DNA of 64,000 nucleotides from Streptomyces sp. TBY4 (GTDB lineage: Bacteria; Actinomycetota; Actinomycetes; Streptomycetales; Streptomycetaceae): assembly GCF_024213195.1 (NCBI RefSeq), contig NZ_JANAVF010000006.1, positions 124,001-188,000 of the forward strand. The letters run 5' to 3'. Position 1 is the first letter of the stretch. Each line of letters opens with the position of its first letter. Below are positions 1-7,820 of the stretch, piece by piece. The translations under genes and the position numbers were made by a program. The notes below the pieces were generated by a model. It searched no databases and was not told where the DNA came from. It saw nothing but the letters and a program-made list of their open reading frames with translations.

Positions 1-660
1 CCGAAGACCATCGACAACGATCTGTCGGCCACCGACTACACCTTCGGCTTCGACACCGCCGTCGGGATCGCCACCGAGGCCATCGACCGGCTGCACACCA
101 CCGCCGAATCGCACATGCGGGTCCTGGTCGTCGAGGTGATGGGCCGGCACGCCGGCTGGATCGCCCTGCACTCGGGACTCGCGGGCGGCGCCAACGTCAT
201 CCTCATTCCCGAGCAGCGCTTCGACGTGGACCAGGTGTGCGAGTGGGTGACCTCCCGCTTCAAGGCGAGCTACGCGCCGATCGTGTGCGTCGCCGAGGGC
301 GCGATGCCCAAGGACGGCGACATGGTGCTGAAGGACGCGACGAAGGACTCCTTCGGGCACGTCCGGCTGTCCGGTGTCGGTGAGTGGCTGGCCAAGGAGA
401 TCGAGGCACGGACCGGCAAGGAGGCCCGTACGACCGTGCTCGGGCACATCCAGCGGGGCGGCACCCCCAGCGCCTTCGACCGGTGGCTGGCCACCCGCTT
501 CGGCCTGCACGCGATCGACGCGGTGCGCGACGGGGACTTCGGGAAGATGGTCGCGCTGAAGGGGACGGACATCGTGCGGGTGCCGATCGCCGAGGCCACG
601 GCGAAGCTGAAGACGGTGGACCCGGCGCTCTACAAGGAGGCCGGAGTGTTCTTCGGCTGA
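1..660 (+). CDS. pfkA: 6-phosphofructokinase, C-terminal part (5' end outside window)
   Basis: Phosphorylates fructose 6-phosphate in glycolysis. The frame is open from base 1, so the start lies upstream. The first codons read PKTIDND, the conserved catalytic loop of phosphofructokinases, whose Asp is the catalytic base. GRHAGWIAL and GGTPSAFDRWLATRFG further on are family motifs, and the latter belongs to the substrate-binding half. About 219 residues are present of a family length near 340, so roughly the first third is missing. The gene ends in TGA 83 bp before the next gene on the same strand. Family assignment is firm. Whether ATP or PPi is the phosphate donor cannot be judged without the N-terminal nucleotide site. 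Confidence 0.93.
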   Translation, partial: PKTIDNDLSATDYTFGFDTAVGIATEAIDRLHTTAESHMRVLVVEVMGRHAGWIALHSGLAGGANVILIPEQRFDVDQVCEWVTSRFKASYAPIVCVAEGAMPKDGDMVLKDATKDSFGHVRLSGVGEWLAKEIEARTGKEARTTVLGHIQRGGTPSAFDRWLATRFGLHAIDAVRDGDFGKMVALKGTDIVRVPIAEATAKLKTVDPALYKEAGVFFG

Positions 661-743
661 GCCGCAGGCGCGGGTGCGGACCTTGGGTCGTAAGGTGACA
701 AACGACCCATGGTCCGATTCTTTGGCGCAGTACGGGAGCGAAC

Positions 744-1736
744 GTGGAAATCCTGGCATTCGGGGTGACGGCGGACGAGAAGCCGCTCATCGAGAAGGCA
801 TTCGCGGGGCAGCACGAGGTGCGCTGCCTGGACGTCTTCCTGAGCGAGGACACCGCCCCCATCGCGGCCGGGTACGAGATCGTGTCCTCCAGCGTCAACG
901 CCGACCTGAGCGGGCGGGTGCTGCGGACCCTGGCGGCGGGCGGGACGAAGATGATCGCCCAGCGCTCCACCGGCTTCAACAACATCGACCTGGACGTCGC
1001 ACGGCAGCTCGGCCTGACGGTCAGCCGGGTGTCGTACTACTCCCCGTACTCGGTGGCCGAGTTCGCGTGGACCCTGGCCATGGCGGTGAACCGGCGGATC
1101 GTCCGGGCCTCGAACCGGACCCGGGACTTCGACTTCCGGCTGAACGGACTGATGGGCCGCGACATGCGCGGCCGGACGGTCGGCGTCCTCGGCACCGGCA
1201 AGATCGGCGAGGCGTTCACCCGGATCGCGCACGGCTTCGGGATGAACCTGCTGGGCTGGGACGTGGCGCAGAACCCGGCCTGCGTGGAACTGGGCATGAA
1301 GTACGTGGACAAGGACGAGCTGTTCACGTCCTCGGACCTGATCAGCCTGCACGTTCCGCTGCTGGAGTCCACGCACCACATCATCGGCGCCGACGCGCTG
1401 CGGATGATGAAGGACGACGCCATCCTGGTGAACTCCAGCCGCGGCGGGCTGGTGAACACGGAGGCGCTGGTCTCGGAGCTGCGGGCGGGGCGGTTCACCG
1501 GCGTGGGCCTGGACGTGTACGAGGCGGAGGCCGGCGTCTTCTTCCTGGACAAGTCCCTGGTGGCGGTCGAGGACGACACCCTCGCCCGGCTGATCACCTT
1601 CCCGAACGTGGTGGTCACCTCCCACCAGGCGTACTACACGCACGACGCGGTGGGCCAGATCATCGACACCACCGTCGCCAACGTCGCGGACTACACGGCG
1701 GGCCGCCGCTCGGAGAACACGCTGAGCCCCGCCTGA
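744..1736 (+). CDS. D-isomer-specific 2-hydroxyacid dehydrogenase (D-lactate dehydrogenase type)
   Basis: A cytosolic NAD-dependent enzyme of 330 residues, the usual length for D-lactate dehydrogenases, interconverting pyruvate and D-lactate or a related 2-oxoacid pair. The GTG start has a GGGAG-type ribosome site a few bases upstream. The Rossmann motif GVLGTGKIG lies near residue 150. The catalytic Arg (in NSSRGGLVN), Glu (in DVYEAEAG) and His (in TSHQAYYT) occur in the standard order. RSTGFNNIDLD near residue 75 is typical of the D-LDH subgroup. It follows pfkA on the same strand, which suits fermentative pyruvate disposal, but co-transcription is not shown. Exact substrate is inferred. 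Confidence 0.88.
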   Translation: MEILAFGVTADEKPLIEKAFAGQHEVRCLDVFLSEDTAPIAAGYEIVSSSVNADLSGRVLRTLAAGGTKMIAQRSTGFNNIDLDVARQLGLTVSRVSYYSPYSVAEFAWTLAMAVNRRIVRASNRTRDFDFRLNGLMGRDMRGRTVGVLGTGKIGEAFTRIAHGFGMNLLGWDVAQNPACVELGMKYVDKDELFTSSDLISLHVPLLESTHHIIGADALRMMKDDAILVNSSRGGLVNTEALVSELRAGRFTGVGLDVYEAEAGVFFLDKSLVAVEDDTLARLITFPNVVVTSHQAYYTHDAVGQIIDTTVANVADYTAGRRSENTLSPA

Positions 1737-1739
1737 CGC

Positions 1740-1840
1740 GGACGGGCTGGTTTTCCAGCCCGTCCGGCGTTTGAGGACCGGGTCCGGGCAGCGCCCGGGG
1801 AACGGTGGAAGGGCGGGTAGGGGACGGCCCCGCGCAGCGG
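1740..1840 (-). repeat. dispersed intergenic repeat, copy 1 (with terminator hairpin)
   Basis: Fills the gap between two convergent genes. It begins with an 11-bp stem and TTTT loop (1740-1750 with 1755-1765), a likely bidirectional terminator. GGCGTTTGAGGA follows, and then a segment whose reverse complement reads GGCCGTCCCCTACCCGCCC. The same blocks recur near 34.3, 51.1 and 58.1 kb. This copy is inverted relative to the other three. Confidence 0.75.
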
Positions 1841-3751
1841 CTACGCCGGGGCGGCGGCCCGGACCCCGGCGATCAGCTCGCGGACGATTTCCGCCCCGCG
1901 GAGGGTCAGCACCGACTCCGGGTGGAACTGGACCCCCGCGAACCCGCCGGAGGCGGAGCGCAGGGCGTGCACCTCACCCGTCACGGGGTCACGGGAGACC
2001 TCGACGCCCCGCAGGGCCAGGGACCGCTCCCGCTCCGCGGAGCAGTGCGCTGCGTACGTGTTGTAGAAGCCGACGACCTCCTCCGCCCCGAACAGCGGGA
2101 TCCGCGTCTGCGCCCCCTGCGCCGGCTCCGCCTTGCGGACCAGCGGGAGCCCCAGCTCGGCGGCGAGCAGCTGGTGGCTGAGGCAGACCCCGAGCAGCCC
2201 GCCCCGGTGCGAGGCCAGGAGCTCCGCCGTCAGCTCGCGCATCGTCCGGATCTTCGGGTCGCCGAAGTCCCCCGGGTCGCCCGGCCCGGGGCCGAGCACG
2301 ATCGGCCCGTCCCAGGCCAGGGCGGCGGCCCGCAGCCCCGGGTCGTCGTAGCGGCGTACGGTCACCTCCAGCCCGGTCACCCGCAGCACGTGCCGCAGCA
2401 TCGAGGTGAAGGTGTCCTCCCCGTCCACCACCAGCGCGTGGCCCGTCACCCGCGCCGGCCGCTCCTGCATCCGCAGCCAGAACGGCGCCAGGTCCTCGCG
2501 GCGGGCCGCCAGGGCTGCCTGGACCCGGGGGTCGTCGGCCAGCCGGGCCCCGGTGAAGGAGGGCCGCACCGCCGCCGGGCGGACGCCCAGCGCCGCCAGC
2601 ACCCCGGCCGCCTTCGCGTGCGTCTCCGCCACCTCGCCCGCCGGGTCGGAGTGGCGTACGAGGGTGGCCCCTACGGGCACCCGCAGCGCGCCGTCGGGCG
2701 CGATGTCCGCCGTCCGGATGAGGATGGGGGAGTCGAGGGTCTGCGCGCCCGAGGAGTCCACGCCCAGCAGCGCCAGGGCTCCCGCGTAGTAGCCGCGGCC
2801 GCCCGCCTCGTACCGCTCGATGACCCGGCAGGCGTTCTGCACCGGCGATCCGGTCACCGTCGCCGCGAACATCGTCTCCTTCAGGACCTCGCGGACGTCC
2901 AGCGAGGAGCGTCCGCGCAGCTCGTACTCGGTGTGCGCGAGGTGCGCCATCTCCTTGAGGCGGGGGCCGACGACCACCCCGCCCATGTCCCCGACGGTGC
3001 ACATCATCTTGAGCTCCTCGTCCACCACCATGGACAGTTCCTCGGTCTCCTTGCGGTCCCCGAGGAAGGCGAGGAGCGAGTCGGCCGTAGGCCCGCCGGC
3101 CGGATGGCGGTACGTACCGCTGATCGGGTTCATCACGACCGTGCCGCCGGACATCCGCACGTGCACCTCGGGGCTGGCCCCGACGAGGGTGCGCTCCCCG
3201 GTGTGGACCACGTACGTCCAGTAGGCCCCCCGCTCGCCCTCCAGCAGCCGCCGGAACAGCGCGAGGGCGTCGGCGCGGCCGAAGCCCTCGATCCGGCCCC
3301 GGTAGGTGCGCCGGATGACGAAGTTCGCGCCCTCGCCCCGGCCGATCTCGTCCTCGATGACCCGCCGGACGGTCTCCGCGTACTCCTCGTCGGGGATGTC
3401 GAAGCCGCCGTCGTCGACCCGTACCCCGTGGGCCGGCAGCGCGGCCAGCGCCTCGGCGAGCGGGATCTCGTACGCCTCCTCGGCGACCAGCACGCTCAGC
3501 GGCGTGCCGTCGTCGCGTACGTCGAACCCGCGCTCCCGGATCTGCCGGAAGGGGACGAGGGCGAGGGTGGGCAGCTCGCGGACGGGCAGGTCGGCCAGGT
3601 GCTCCGCCTCGTGGACCGGGCCGATCAGCACCTCGACGGTGTCGTGGTCGCGGCCGGGCGTGCGGCGGCGCAGCAGCGCGAAGGGCGGGCAGGTGTCGTC
3701 GAGCAGACGGCTCAGGTGCGGGTGAGGCTGGGGCTGCTGGTGCGGGTGCAT
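1841..3751 (-). CDS. trpEG: fused anthranilate synthase (TrpE-TrpG)
   Basis: Converts chorismate and glutamine to anthranilate, the first step of tryptophan synthesis. It is a single 636-residue chain. The chorismate-binding TrpE part occupies about residues 1-420 (PISGTYRHPAGG, ELKMMCTVGDMGG, TVTGSPVQNA). The glutamine amidotransferase part occupies about 445-636, with nucleophile Cys in GVCLSHQLL and the His-Glu pair in QFHPES. Fused TrpEG enzymes of this length occur in Streptomyces and in phenazine pathways (PhzE). The leader peptide upstream points to a tryptophan role, although supply to a secondary metabolite is not excluded. The ATG start lies about 185 bp downstream of the leader start. 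Regulation is by the attenuator listed below. The gene is divergent from DAHP synthase. Confidence 0.93.
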   Translation of the reverse strand: MHPHQQPQPHPHLSRLLDDTCPPFALLRRRTPGRDHDTVEVLIGPVHEAEHLADLPVRELPTLALVPFRQIRERGFDVRDDGTPLSVLVAEEAYEIPLAEALAALPAHGVRVDDGGFDIPDEEYAETVRRVIEDEIGRGEGANFVIRRTYRGRIEGFGRADALALFRRLLEGERGAYWTYVVHTGERTLVGASPEVHVRMSGGTVVMNPISGTYRHPAGGPTADSLLAFLGDRKETEELSMVVDEELKMMCTVGDMGGVVVGPRLKEMAHLAHTEYELRGRSSLDVREVLKETMFAATVTGSPVQNACRVIERYEAGGRGYYAGALALLGVDSSGAQTLDSPILIRTADIAPDGALRVPVGATLVRHSDPAGEVAETHAKAAGVLAALGVRPAAVRPSFTGARLADDPRVQAALAARREDLAPFWLRMQERPARVTGHALVVDGEDTFTSMLRHVLRVTGLEVTVRRYDDPGLRAAALAWDGPIVLGPGPGDPGDFGDPKIRTMRELTAELLASHRGGLLGVCLSHQLLAAELGLPLVRKAEPAQGAQTRIPLFGAEEVVGFYNTYAAHCSAERERSLALRGVEVSRDPVTGEVHALRSASGGFAGVQFHPESVLTLRGAEIVRELIAGVRAAAPA

Positions 3752-3827
3752 GGGATGGGCGTCCTGTCCGGTGTCGGAGGGTGGGACGGCCCGGGGTTCC
3801 CGCGTCTGTGTTGACTCACAGAATGCG

Positions 3828-3853
3828 GAAGGCCGCCCCTCGGGGCGGCCTTC
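3828..3853 (-). terminator. trp attenuator hairpin
   Basis: A perfect 12-bp stem (GAAGGCCGCCCC paired with GGGGCGGCCTTC, two-base loop, or 11 bp with a CTCG-type tetraloop). It lies 15 bases past the leader peptide stop and upstream of trpEG on the minus strand. The position and the Trp-rich leader fit classic transcription attenuation. There is no U tract, as is common in Streptomyces. Confidence 0.88.
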
Positions 3854-3868
3854 GTATCGCTCGTGTCT

Positions 3869-3937
3869 TCAGGTACGCACGAGGAGTGGGCCGCCGGGAG
3901 CGGTCCACCACCAGTTCTGGTTCGAGTGCGCGTACAT
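3869..3937 (-). CDS. trpL: trp leader peptide with three consecutive Trp codons
   Basis: A 22-codon reading frame upstream of trpEG. It begins ATG TAC GCG CAC, contains TGG TGG TGG at codons 9-11 (NQNWWWTAPGG), and ends TGA. A GGAG lies just before the ATG. Three adjacent Trp codons followed by a strong hairpin are diagnostic of ribosome-mediated attenuation: stalling for lack of Trp-tRNA would favour readthrough into trpEG. Known Streptomyces trpE leaders have the same form. The peptide probably has no function of its own. Confidence 0.92.
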   Translation of the reverse strand: MYAHSNQNWWWTAPGGPLLVRT

Positions 3938-4063
3938 GCTCCGAACCCTAGCCCACCCGTGGGGCGGAGTCAGGTAAACGGGTGAGTAACACAGTGAGAG
4001 ACATCCGTCTCACGTAGTGGTCCTCGACCGGGAGGCGAGGTGTGACGCCGTAATGTGTGTGGG

Positions 4064-5419
4064 GTGACCGTGAACGCTGAAACCCAAGCCCCCGCCTCCA
4101 AGGCGACCTGGCGAGACCTTCCCGCGGCGCAGCAGCCTTCGTACCCCGATGCCGAGGCCCTGCGCGCTGTCGTCGCGGACCTCGAGTCGTATCCCCCCCT
4201 CGTTTTCGCGGGCGAATGCGACCAGCTGCGCGCCCGTCTGGGAGCCGTCGCCAAGGGCGAGGCGTTCCTGCTGCAGGGTGGCGACTGCGCCGAGGCCTTC
4301 GATGCCGTCTCCGCCGACCACATCCGCGCCAAGCTGAAGACGCTGCTCCAGATGAGTGCCGTCCTGACCTACGCGGCCTCCGTGCCGGTGGTCAAGGTCG
4401 GCCGCATCGCGGGCCAGTACTCCAAGCCGCGCTCCAAGGACACCGAGACCCGCGACGGCATCACCCTGCCGACCTACCGCGGCGACTCCGTCAACGGCTT
4501 CGCCTTCACCGAAGAGGCCCGGATCCCGGACCCCGAGCGGCTGAAGCGCATGTACCACGCGTCGGCCTCGACGCTGAACCTGGTGCGCGCCTTCACCACC
4601 GGTGGCTACGCCGACCTGCGCCAGGTGCACGCCTGGAACCAGGACTTCGTGAAGAACTCCCCGTCCGGGCAGCGCTACGAGCAGCTCGCGCGGGAGATCG
4701 ACAACGCCCTGAACTTCATGAAGGCCTGCGGCACCGACCCGGCGGAGTTCAAGGCCGTCGAGTTCTACGCCTCCCACGAGGCGCTGCTCCTCGACTACGA
4801 GGGCGCCCTCACCCGTACGGACTCCCGCACGGGCCGCCTGTACGACACCTCGGGCCACATGGTCTGGATCGGTGAGCGCACCCGCCAGCTCGACCACGCG
4901 CACATCGAGTTCTGCTCGCAGATCGCCAACCCGATCGGCATCAAGCTCGGCCCCACCACCTCGGTGGACGAGGCGCTGACCTACATCGACCGGCTCGACC
5001 CCGAGCGCGAGCCGGGCCGGCTGACCTTCGTCGTCCGCATGGGCGCCGACAAGGTCCGCGACAAGCTCCCCGAGCTCGTCGAGAAGGTCACCGCCTCCGG
5101 CGCGACCGTCGCCTGGGTCACCGACCCGATGCACGGCAACACCTTCGAGGCGGCCTCCGGCCACAAGACGCGCCGTTTCGACGACGTGCTCGACGAGGTC
5201 AAGGGCTTCTTCGAGGTCCACAAGGGCCTCGGCACCCACCCGGGCGGCATCCACGTCGAGCTCACCGGTGACGATGTCACCGAGTGCGTGGGCGGCGGCG
5301 ACGAGATCTTCGTCGACGACCTGCACCAGCGCTACGAGACGGCCTGCGACCCGCGCCTCAACCGCAGCCAGTCCCTGGACCTGGCGTTCCTGGTCGCAGA
5401 GATGTACCGCGACCAGTAG
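4064..5419 (+). CDS. aroH: class II 3-deoxy-7-phosphoheptulonate (DAHP) synthase
   Basis: Condenses phosphoenolpyruvate with erythrose 4-phosphate, the entry step of the shikimate pathway. Class II (plant-type) features are seen: FLLQGGDCAEAFD near residue 65, KPRSKDTETRDG, and a C-terminal HPGGIHVELTGDDVTECVGGG segment with metal-ligand residues. The length is about 450 residues, as in relatives. The start is uncertain: GTG codons at 4055, 4064 and 4070 are in frame. 4064 gives MTVNAETQ, which resembles relatives, and GGAGGCGAGG lies 5' of all three. The gene is divergent from trpEG, so the two flux-controlling aromatic enzymes share about 125 bp of control DNA. Confidence 0.94.
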   Translation: MTVNAETQAPASKATWRDLPAAQQPSYPDAEALRAVVADLESYPPLVFAGECDQLRARLGAVAKGEAFLLQGGDCAEAFDAVSADHIRAKLKTLLQMSAVLTYAASVPVVKVGRIAGQYSKPRSKDTETRDGITLPTYRGDSVNGFAFTEEARIPDPERLKRMYHASASTLNLVRAFTTGGYADLRQVHAWNQDFVKNSPSGQRYEQLAREIDNALNFMKACGTDPAEFKAVEFYASHEALLLDYEGALTRTDSRTGRLYDTSGHMVWIGERTRQLDHAHIEFCSQIANPIGIKLGPTTSVDEALTYIDRLDPEREPGRLTFVVRMGADKVRDKLPELVEKVTASGATVAWVTDPMHGNTFEAASGHKTRRFDDVLDEVKGFFEVHKGLGTHPGGIHVELTGDDVTECVGGGDEIFVDDLHQRYETACDPRLNRSQSLDLAFLVAEMYRDQ

Positions 5420-5446
5420 GCGGAAGCTCGCTGTGAGCACCTCATG

Positions 5447-5486
5447 ACGATGGGGCGCGGATCGAATGTGATCCGCGCCCCATCGT
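5447..5486 (+). terminator. terminator after DAHP synthase
   Basis: A perfect 17-bp inverted repeat (ACGATGGGGCGCGGATC and its complement) around a six-base loop GAATGT, 28 bp beyond the stop codon. Confidence 0.9.
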
Positions 5487-5526
5487 CGTTACCGGCTCTT
5501 TTAGGGAACCCTAAGTTTGGGTATGG

Positions 5527-5545
5527 TTAGGTAAGCCTCACCGAA
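5527..5545 (+). promoter_or_regulatory. iron box (DmdR/IdeR-type operator) upstream of bfd
   Basis: TTAGGTAAGCCTCACCGAA closely matches the 19-bp actinobacterial iron box (TTAGGTTAGGCTCACCTAA). It lies 46 bp before the bfd start. A second short inverted repeat, TTAGGG-AA-CCCTAA, sits just upstream at 5501-5514. Repression by Fe(II)-loaded DmdR is inferred. Confidence 0.82.
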
Positions 5546-5590
5546 TAGGGGATGGCTGGCCGAACCATTCCTTCCTGGGAGGTGAACCGC

Positions 5591-5860
5591 GTGTACGTCT
5601 GCTCTTGTTTCGGGGTCACCGACAAGCAGGTCAAGGACCACGCGGAGGCCGGAGCCTGCACGCCCCGCCAGATCGCCTCGGCCACGAAGGCCGGCACCGA
5701 CTGCGGTTCCTGCGTGCGGACCATCCAGGGTCTCCTCGGCCGCGGGGCCTGCCCGCGCCGTGAACTGCTGGAGAAGGGCGACGCCGCCGCCGTGCTCGCG
5801 GCCGACCCGCTGGTACCGGCACTGGCGTCGGCCGGCACAGAGCTCGCCGAAGCCGCGTAG
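5591..5860 (+). CDS. bfd: bacterioferritin-associated ferredoxin
   Basis: A small [2Fe-2S] protein (89 residues) that passes electrons to bacterioferritin so that stored ferric iron can be released. The cluster ligands are visible as CSC at residues 4-6 and CGSC near residue 38, the BFD pattern. The GTG start is chosen because a full GGGAGGTGA ribosome site precedes it by six bases. An upstream in-frame ATG at 5552 would add 13 residues lacking family similarity. It is convergent with bfr (30 bp between stops) and has an iron box in its promoter, so it should be induced when iron is scarce. Confidence 0.9.
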   Translation: MYVCSCFGVTDKQVKDHAEAGACTPRQIASATKAGTDCGSCVRTIQGLLGRGACPRRELLEKGDAAAVLAADPLVPALASAGTELAEAA

Positions 5861-5890
5861 GACGCGCTCCGTACGGACCGGCTCGACGTA

Positions 5891-6367
5891 CTAGCTCGGC
5901 TGCTCGATGAGCTGCGAGATGTAGAGCGCCTCGCCGATGGACTCGATGAGCTCCAGCTGGGTGTCGAGGTAGTCGATGTGGTGCTCCTCGTCCTCCAGGA
6001 TCTCCTCGAAGAGGCGCGCCGAGGTGACGTCACCCTTGCCGCGCATGACCTCGATGCCGCGCTTGAGGCGGTCGATCGCCTCGACCTCGACCTGCCGGTC
6101 GGCCTGGAACATCTCGGTCAGCGTCTGGCCGACGCGGACGTGGAAGAGGCGCTGGTAGTTCGGCAGACCGTCGAGCATCAGGATGCGCTCGGTGATCTTG
6201 TCCGCGTGCTTCATCTCATCGATGGACTCTTCACGCGTGTACTTGGCGAGCTTGGTCCAGCCCTTGTTGTCCTGGATCCGGTAGTGGAGCCAGTACTGGT
6301 TGATGGCCGTAAGTTCGCCGGTCAGCTGCTCGTTGAGAAACTCGAGGACCTCGGGGTCGCCCTGCAT
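5891..6367 (-). CDS. bfr: bacterioferritin
   Basis: Iron-storage subunit of a 24-mer cage with haem at subunit interfaces. It has 158 residues, the standard length. The haem ligand Met52 is present (IDEMKHAD). Ferroxidase ligands Glu18, Glu51, His54, and later Glu94, Glu127 and His130 are in place (EDEEHHIDYL). The start is the ATG that gives MQGDPEVLEFLN, with GGAAGGAG eight bases upstream. A TTG six codons earlier overlaps that ribosome site and is rejected. No iron box is seen before bfr, unlike its partner bfd. Confidence 0.95.
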   Translation of the reverse strand: MQGDPEVLEFLNEQLTGELTAINQYWLHYRIQDNKGWTKLAKYTREESIDEMKHADKITERILMLDGLPNYQRLFHVRVGQTLTEMFQADRQVEVEAIDRLKRGIEVMRGKGDVTSARLFEEILEDEEHHIDYLDTQLELIESIGEALYISQLIEQPS

Positions 6368-6540
6368 CGCAGAGGCTCCTTCCAAGCAATGTCAGCAATG
6401 TGACGGGGCAGGTGCGCGCATCCTTGCACCGCCGCAGGAGGCCGTCCAGTAAGTGCCTCCTTAGTGGGAGTTACCGTGACTTGCCCGAATCCGGGCGAAG
6501 CTGGTCATGACCACCCCGCCAAGTCTGTCACCATGGAGAC

Positions 6541-7173
6541 ATGGGTCAGCCGGAAAGCCGGGAATCTCCGGGATCAGAACAACTGGAGCTCCCCCCGGGC
6601 CAGCGGTTGCAGCGAGGCTGGCCGGTCACCCATTACGGGCCGGTACCCAAGTTCAAGCCCGAGCGCTGGGAGTTCCGCGTCTTCGGCGCGACGGCCGACG
6701 GTGAGAAGCACTGCTGGAACCACGAGGAGTTCGCGGCCCTGCCGTTCGAGTCCGTCGAGGCGGACCTGCACTGCGTGACGAAGTTCAGCATGACCGGTGC
6801 CGAATGGGGCGGCGTGCTCGCCCGTGAGATCCTCACCCTGGCCCCGCCGTCCCCGCAGGTCACGCACGTGATGGTGTGGGCCGAGTACGGCTTCAGCTCC
6901 AACATGCGCCTCGCGGACTTCGCCTCCGAGCGGACCGTCTTCGCCACTCATCAGGGTGGTGAACTGCTCACCGCCGAGCACGGTTTTCCGCTCCGGCTGG
7001 TCGTGCCGCACCTCTACGCCTGGAAGGGCCCCAAGTGGGTCCGCGGCATCGAGTACATGACCGCCGACCGCCGCGGCTTCTGGGAGGAGCGCGGCTACCA
7101 CAACATCGGCGACCCCTGGCGCGAGCAGCGCTACTCGTACCAGGAGGAGCCGGGGGACGGCCCCGAGCTGTAG
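6541..7173 (+). CDS. sulfite-oxidase-like molybdopterin oxidoreductase
   Basis: A 210-residue protein of the molybdopterin-binding sulfite oxidase / YedY-like fold. The Cys in ADLHCVTKFS (about residue 80) aligns with the Mo-ligating cysteine, and the block VTHVMVWAEYGFSSNM and YAWKGPKWVRGIEYM are family motifs. There is no Tat or Sec signal, so a cytoplasmic location is likely, unlike periplasmic MsrP/YedY. The start is ATG with GGAGAC upstream. The physiological substrate is unknown. It is flanked by bfr (divergent) and a metal-linked membrane gene (convergent), but a shared process is only a guess. Confidence 0.82.
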   Translation: MGQPESRESPGSEQLELPPGQRLQRGWPVTHYGPVPKFKPERWEFRVFGATADGEKHCWNHEEFAALPFESVEADLHCVTKFSMTGAEWGGVLAREILTLAPPSPQVTHVMVWAEYGFSSNMRLADFASERTVFATHQGGELLTAEHGFPLRLVVPHLYAWKGPKWVRGIEYMTADRRGFWEERGYHNIGDPWREQRYSYQEEPGDGPEL

Positions 7174-7198
7174 CTCATCCGTTCATCCGTTCGGTGGC

Positions 7199-7717
7199 TC
7201 AGTGGTGGTACTGGTGGACCACCGCGTGGCCCTTGCCGCGGCCGATCATCCACTTGTTGACCGGCGTGGTGACGGCGAAGGCCACCGCGAACGCGATCCC
7301 GAGCGCCGTCCAGAACAGCGCGTCCGACAGCATCGCGTCCATGGCTCCGGGCCAGAGCAGGAGCACCCCGTTGTCGATCACTTCCATCACGGTGATCGAC
7401 AGGGTGTCCGCCGCCAACGCCACCCGAATGGCCGTACGGAAGTCCAGGCCGGCGGAGCGGACCGCCCGCAGAGTGAACGCGTAGCCGAAGAAGAACGCGA
7501 GGGCGATCGCGAGGACCATCGTCGGGGCGTTCCCCCAGCCGAGCGCGGTGCCGATGACCATGCCGAGCACCTCGCCGATGGCGCACCCGGTGAGGCAGTG
7601 GAGCGTGGCCCGCGCGGCGGTGGCCCAGGTGACCTTTCCGCCGGGGGTGGCGTGGTGGTGCGCGTGGTGTCCCTGGTGCTGCTCGTGCTCGTGCTGCTGC
7701 TCGTGCGCGTGTTCCAT
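7199..7717 (-). CDS. DUF4396 membrane protein with His-rich N-terminus
   Basis: A 172-residue protein. Residues 2-27 are extremely rich in His, Glu and Gln (HEQQHEHEQHQGHHAHHH), followed by four to five hydrophobic segments in a DUF4396-type domain with LHCLTGCAIGEVLGM and NKWMIGRGKGHA. The C-terminus is again His-rich (VVHQYHH). The start is the ATG preceded by CAGGGGG. Upstream in-frame codons run through the operator and are rejected. A CsoR-like palindrome lies about 60 bp before the start. Together these suggest a copper- or other metal-related membrane protein. No biochemical function is established for the family as far as I know. Confidence 0.75.
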   Translation of the reverse strand: MEHAHEQQHEHEQHQGHHAHHHATPGGKVTWATAARATLHCLTGCAIGEVLGMVIGTALGWGNAPTMVLAIALAFFFGYAFTLRAVRSAGLDFRTAIRVALAADTLSITVMEVIDNGVLLLWPGAMDAMLSDALFWTALGIAFAVAFAVTTPVNKWMIGRGKGHAVVHQYHH

Positions 7718-7777
7718 GACAACCCCCTGGCGAGGAACGCCGGATAGCGGCTCTGTCGGTCGATATGACAGAACCGT

Positions 7778-7794
7778 ATACCCCCCAGGGGTAT
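7778..7794. promoter_or_regulatory. CsoR-like copper operator
   Basis: ATACCCCCCAGGGGTAT is a near-perfect palindrome (ATACCCC, three-base centre, GGGGTAT) of the kind bound by Cu(I)-responsive CsoR repressors. It lies in the promoter region of the His-rich DUF4396 gene. Assignment rests on similarity to the described CsoR consensus. Confidence 0.65.
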
Positions 7795-7820
7795 TCCTCA
7801 ACAGATCATCGGATCGGGGA

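Noticed and set aside
1737-1840. Candidate small gene beginning MEGRVGDGP
   Set aside because: The same short frame appears in other copies of the dispersed repeat because the repeat DNA itself recurs. It lacks a ribosome site.
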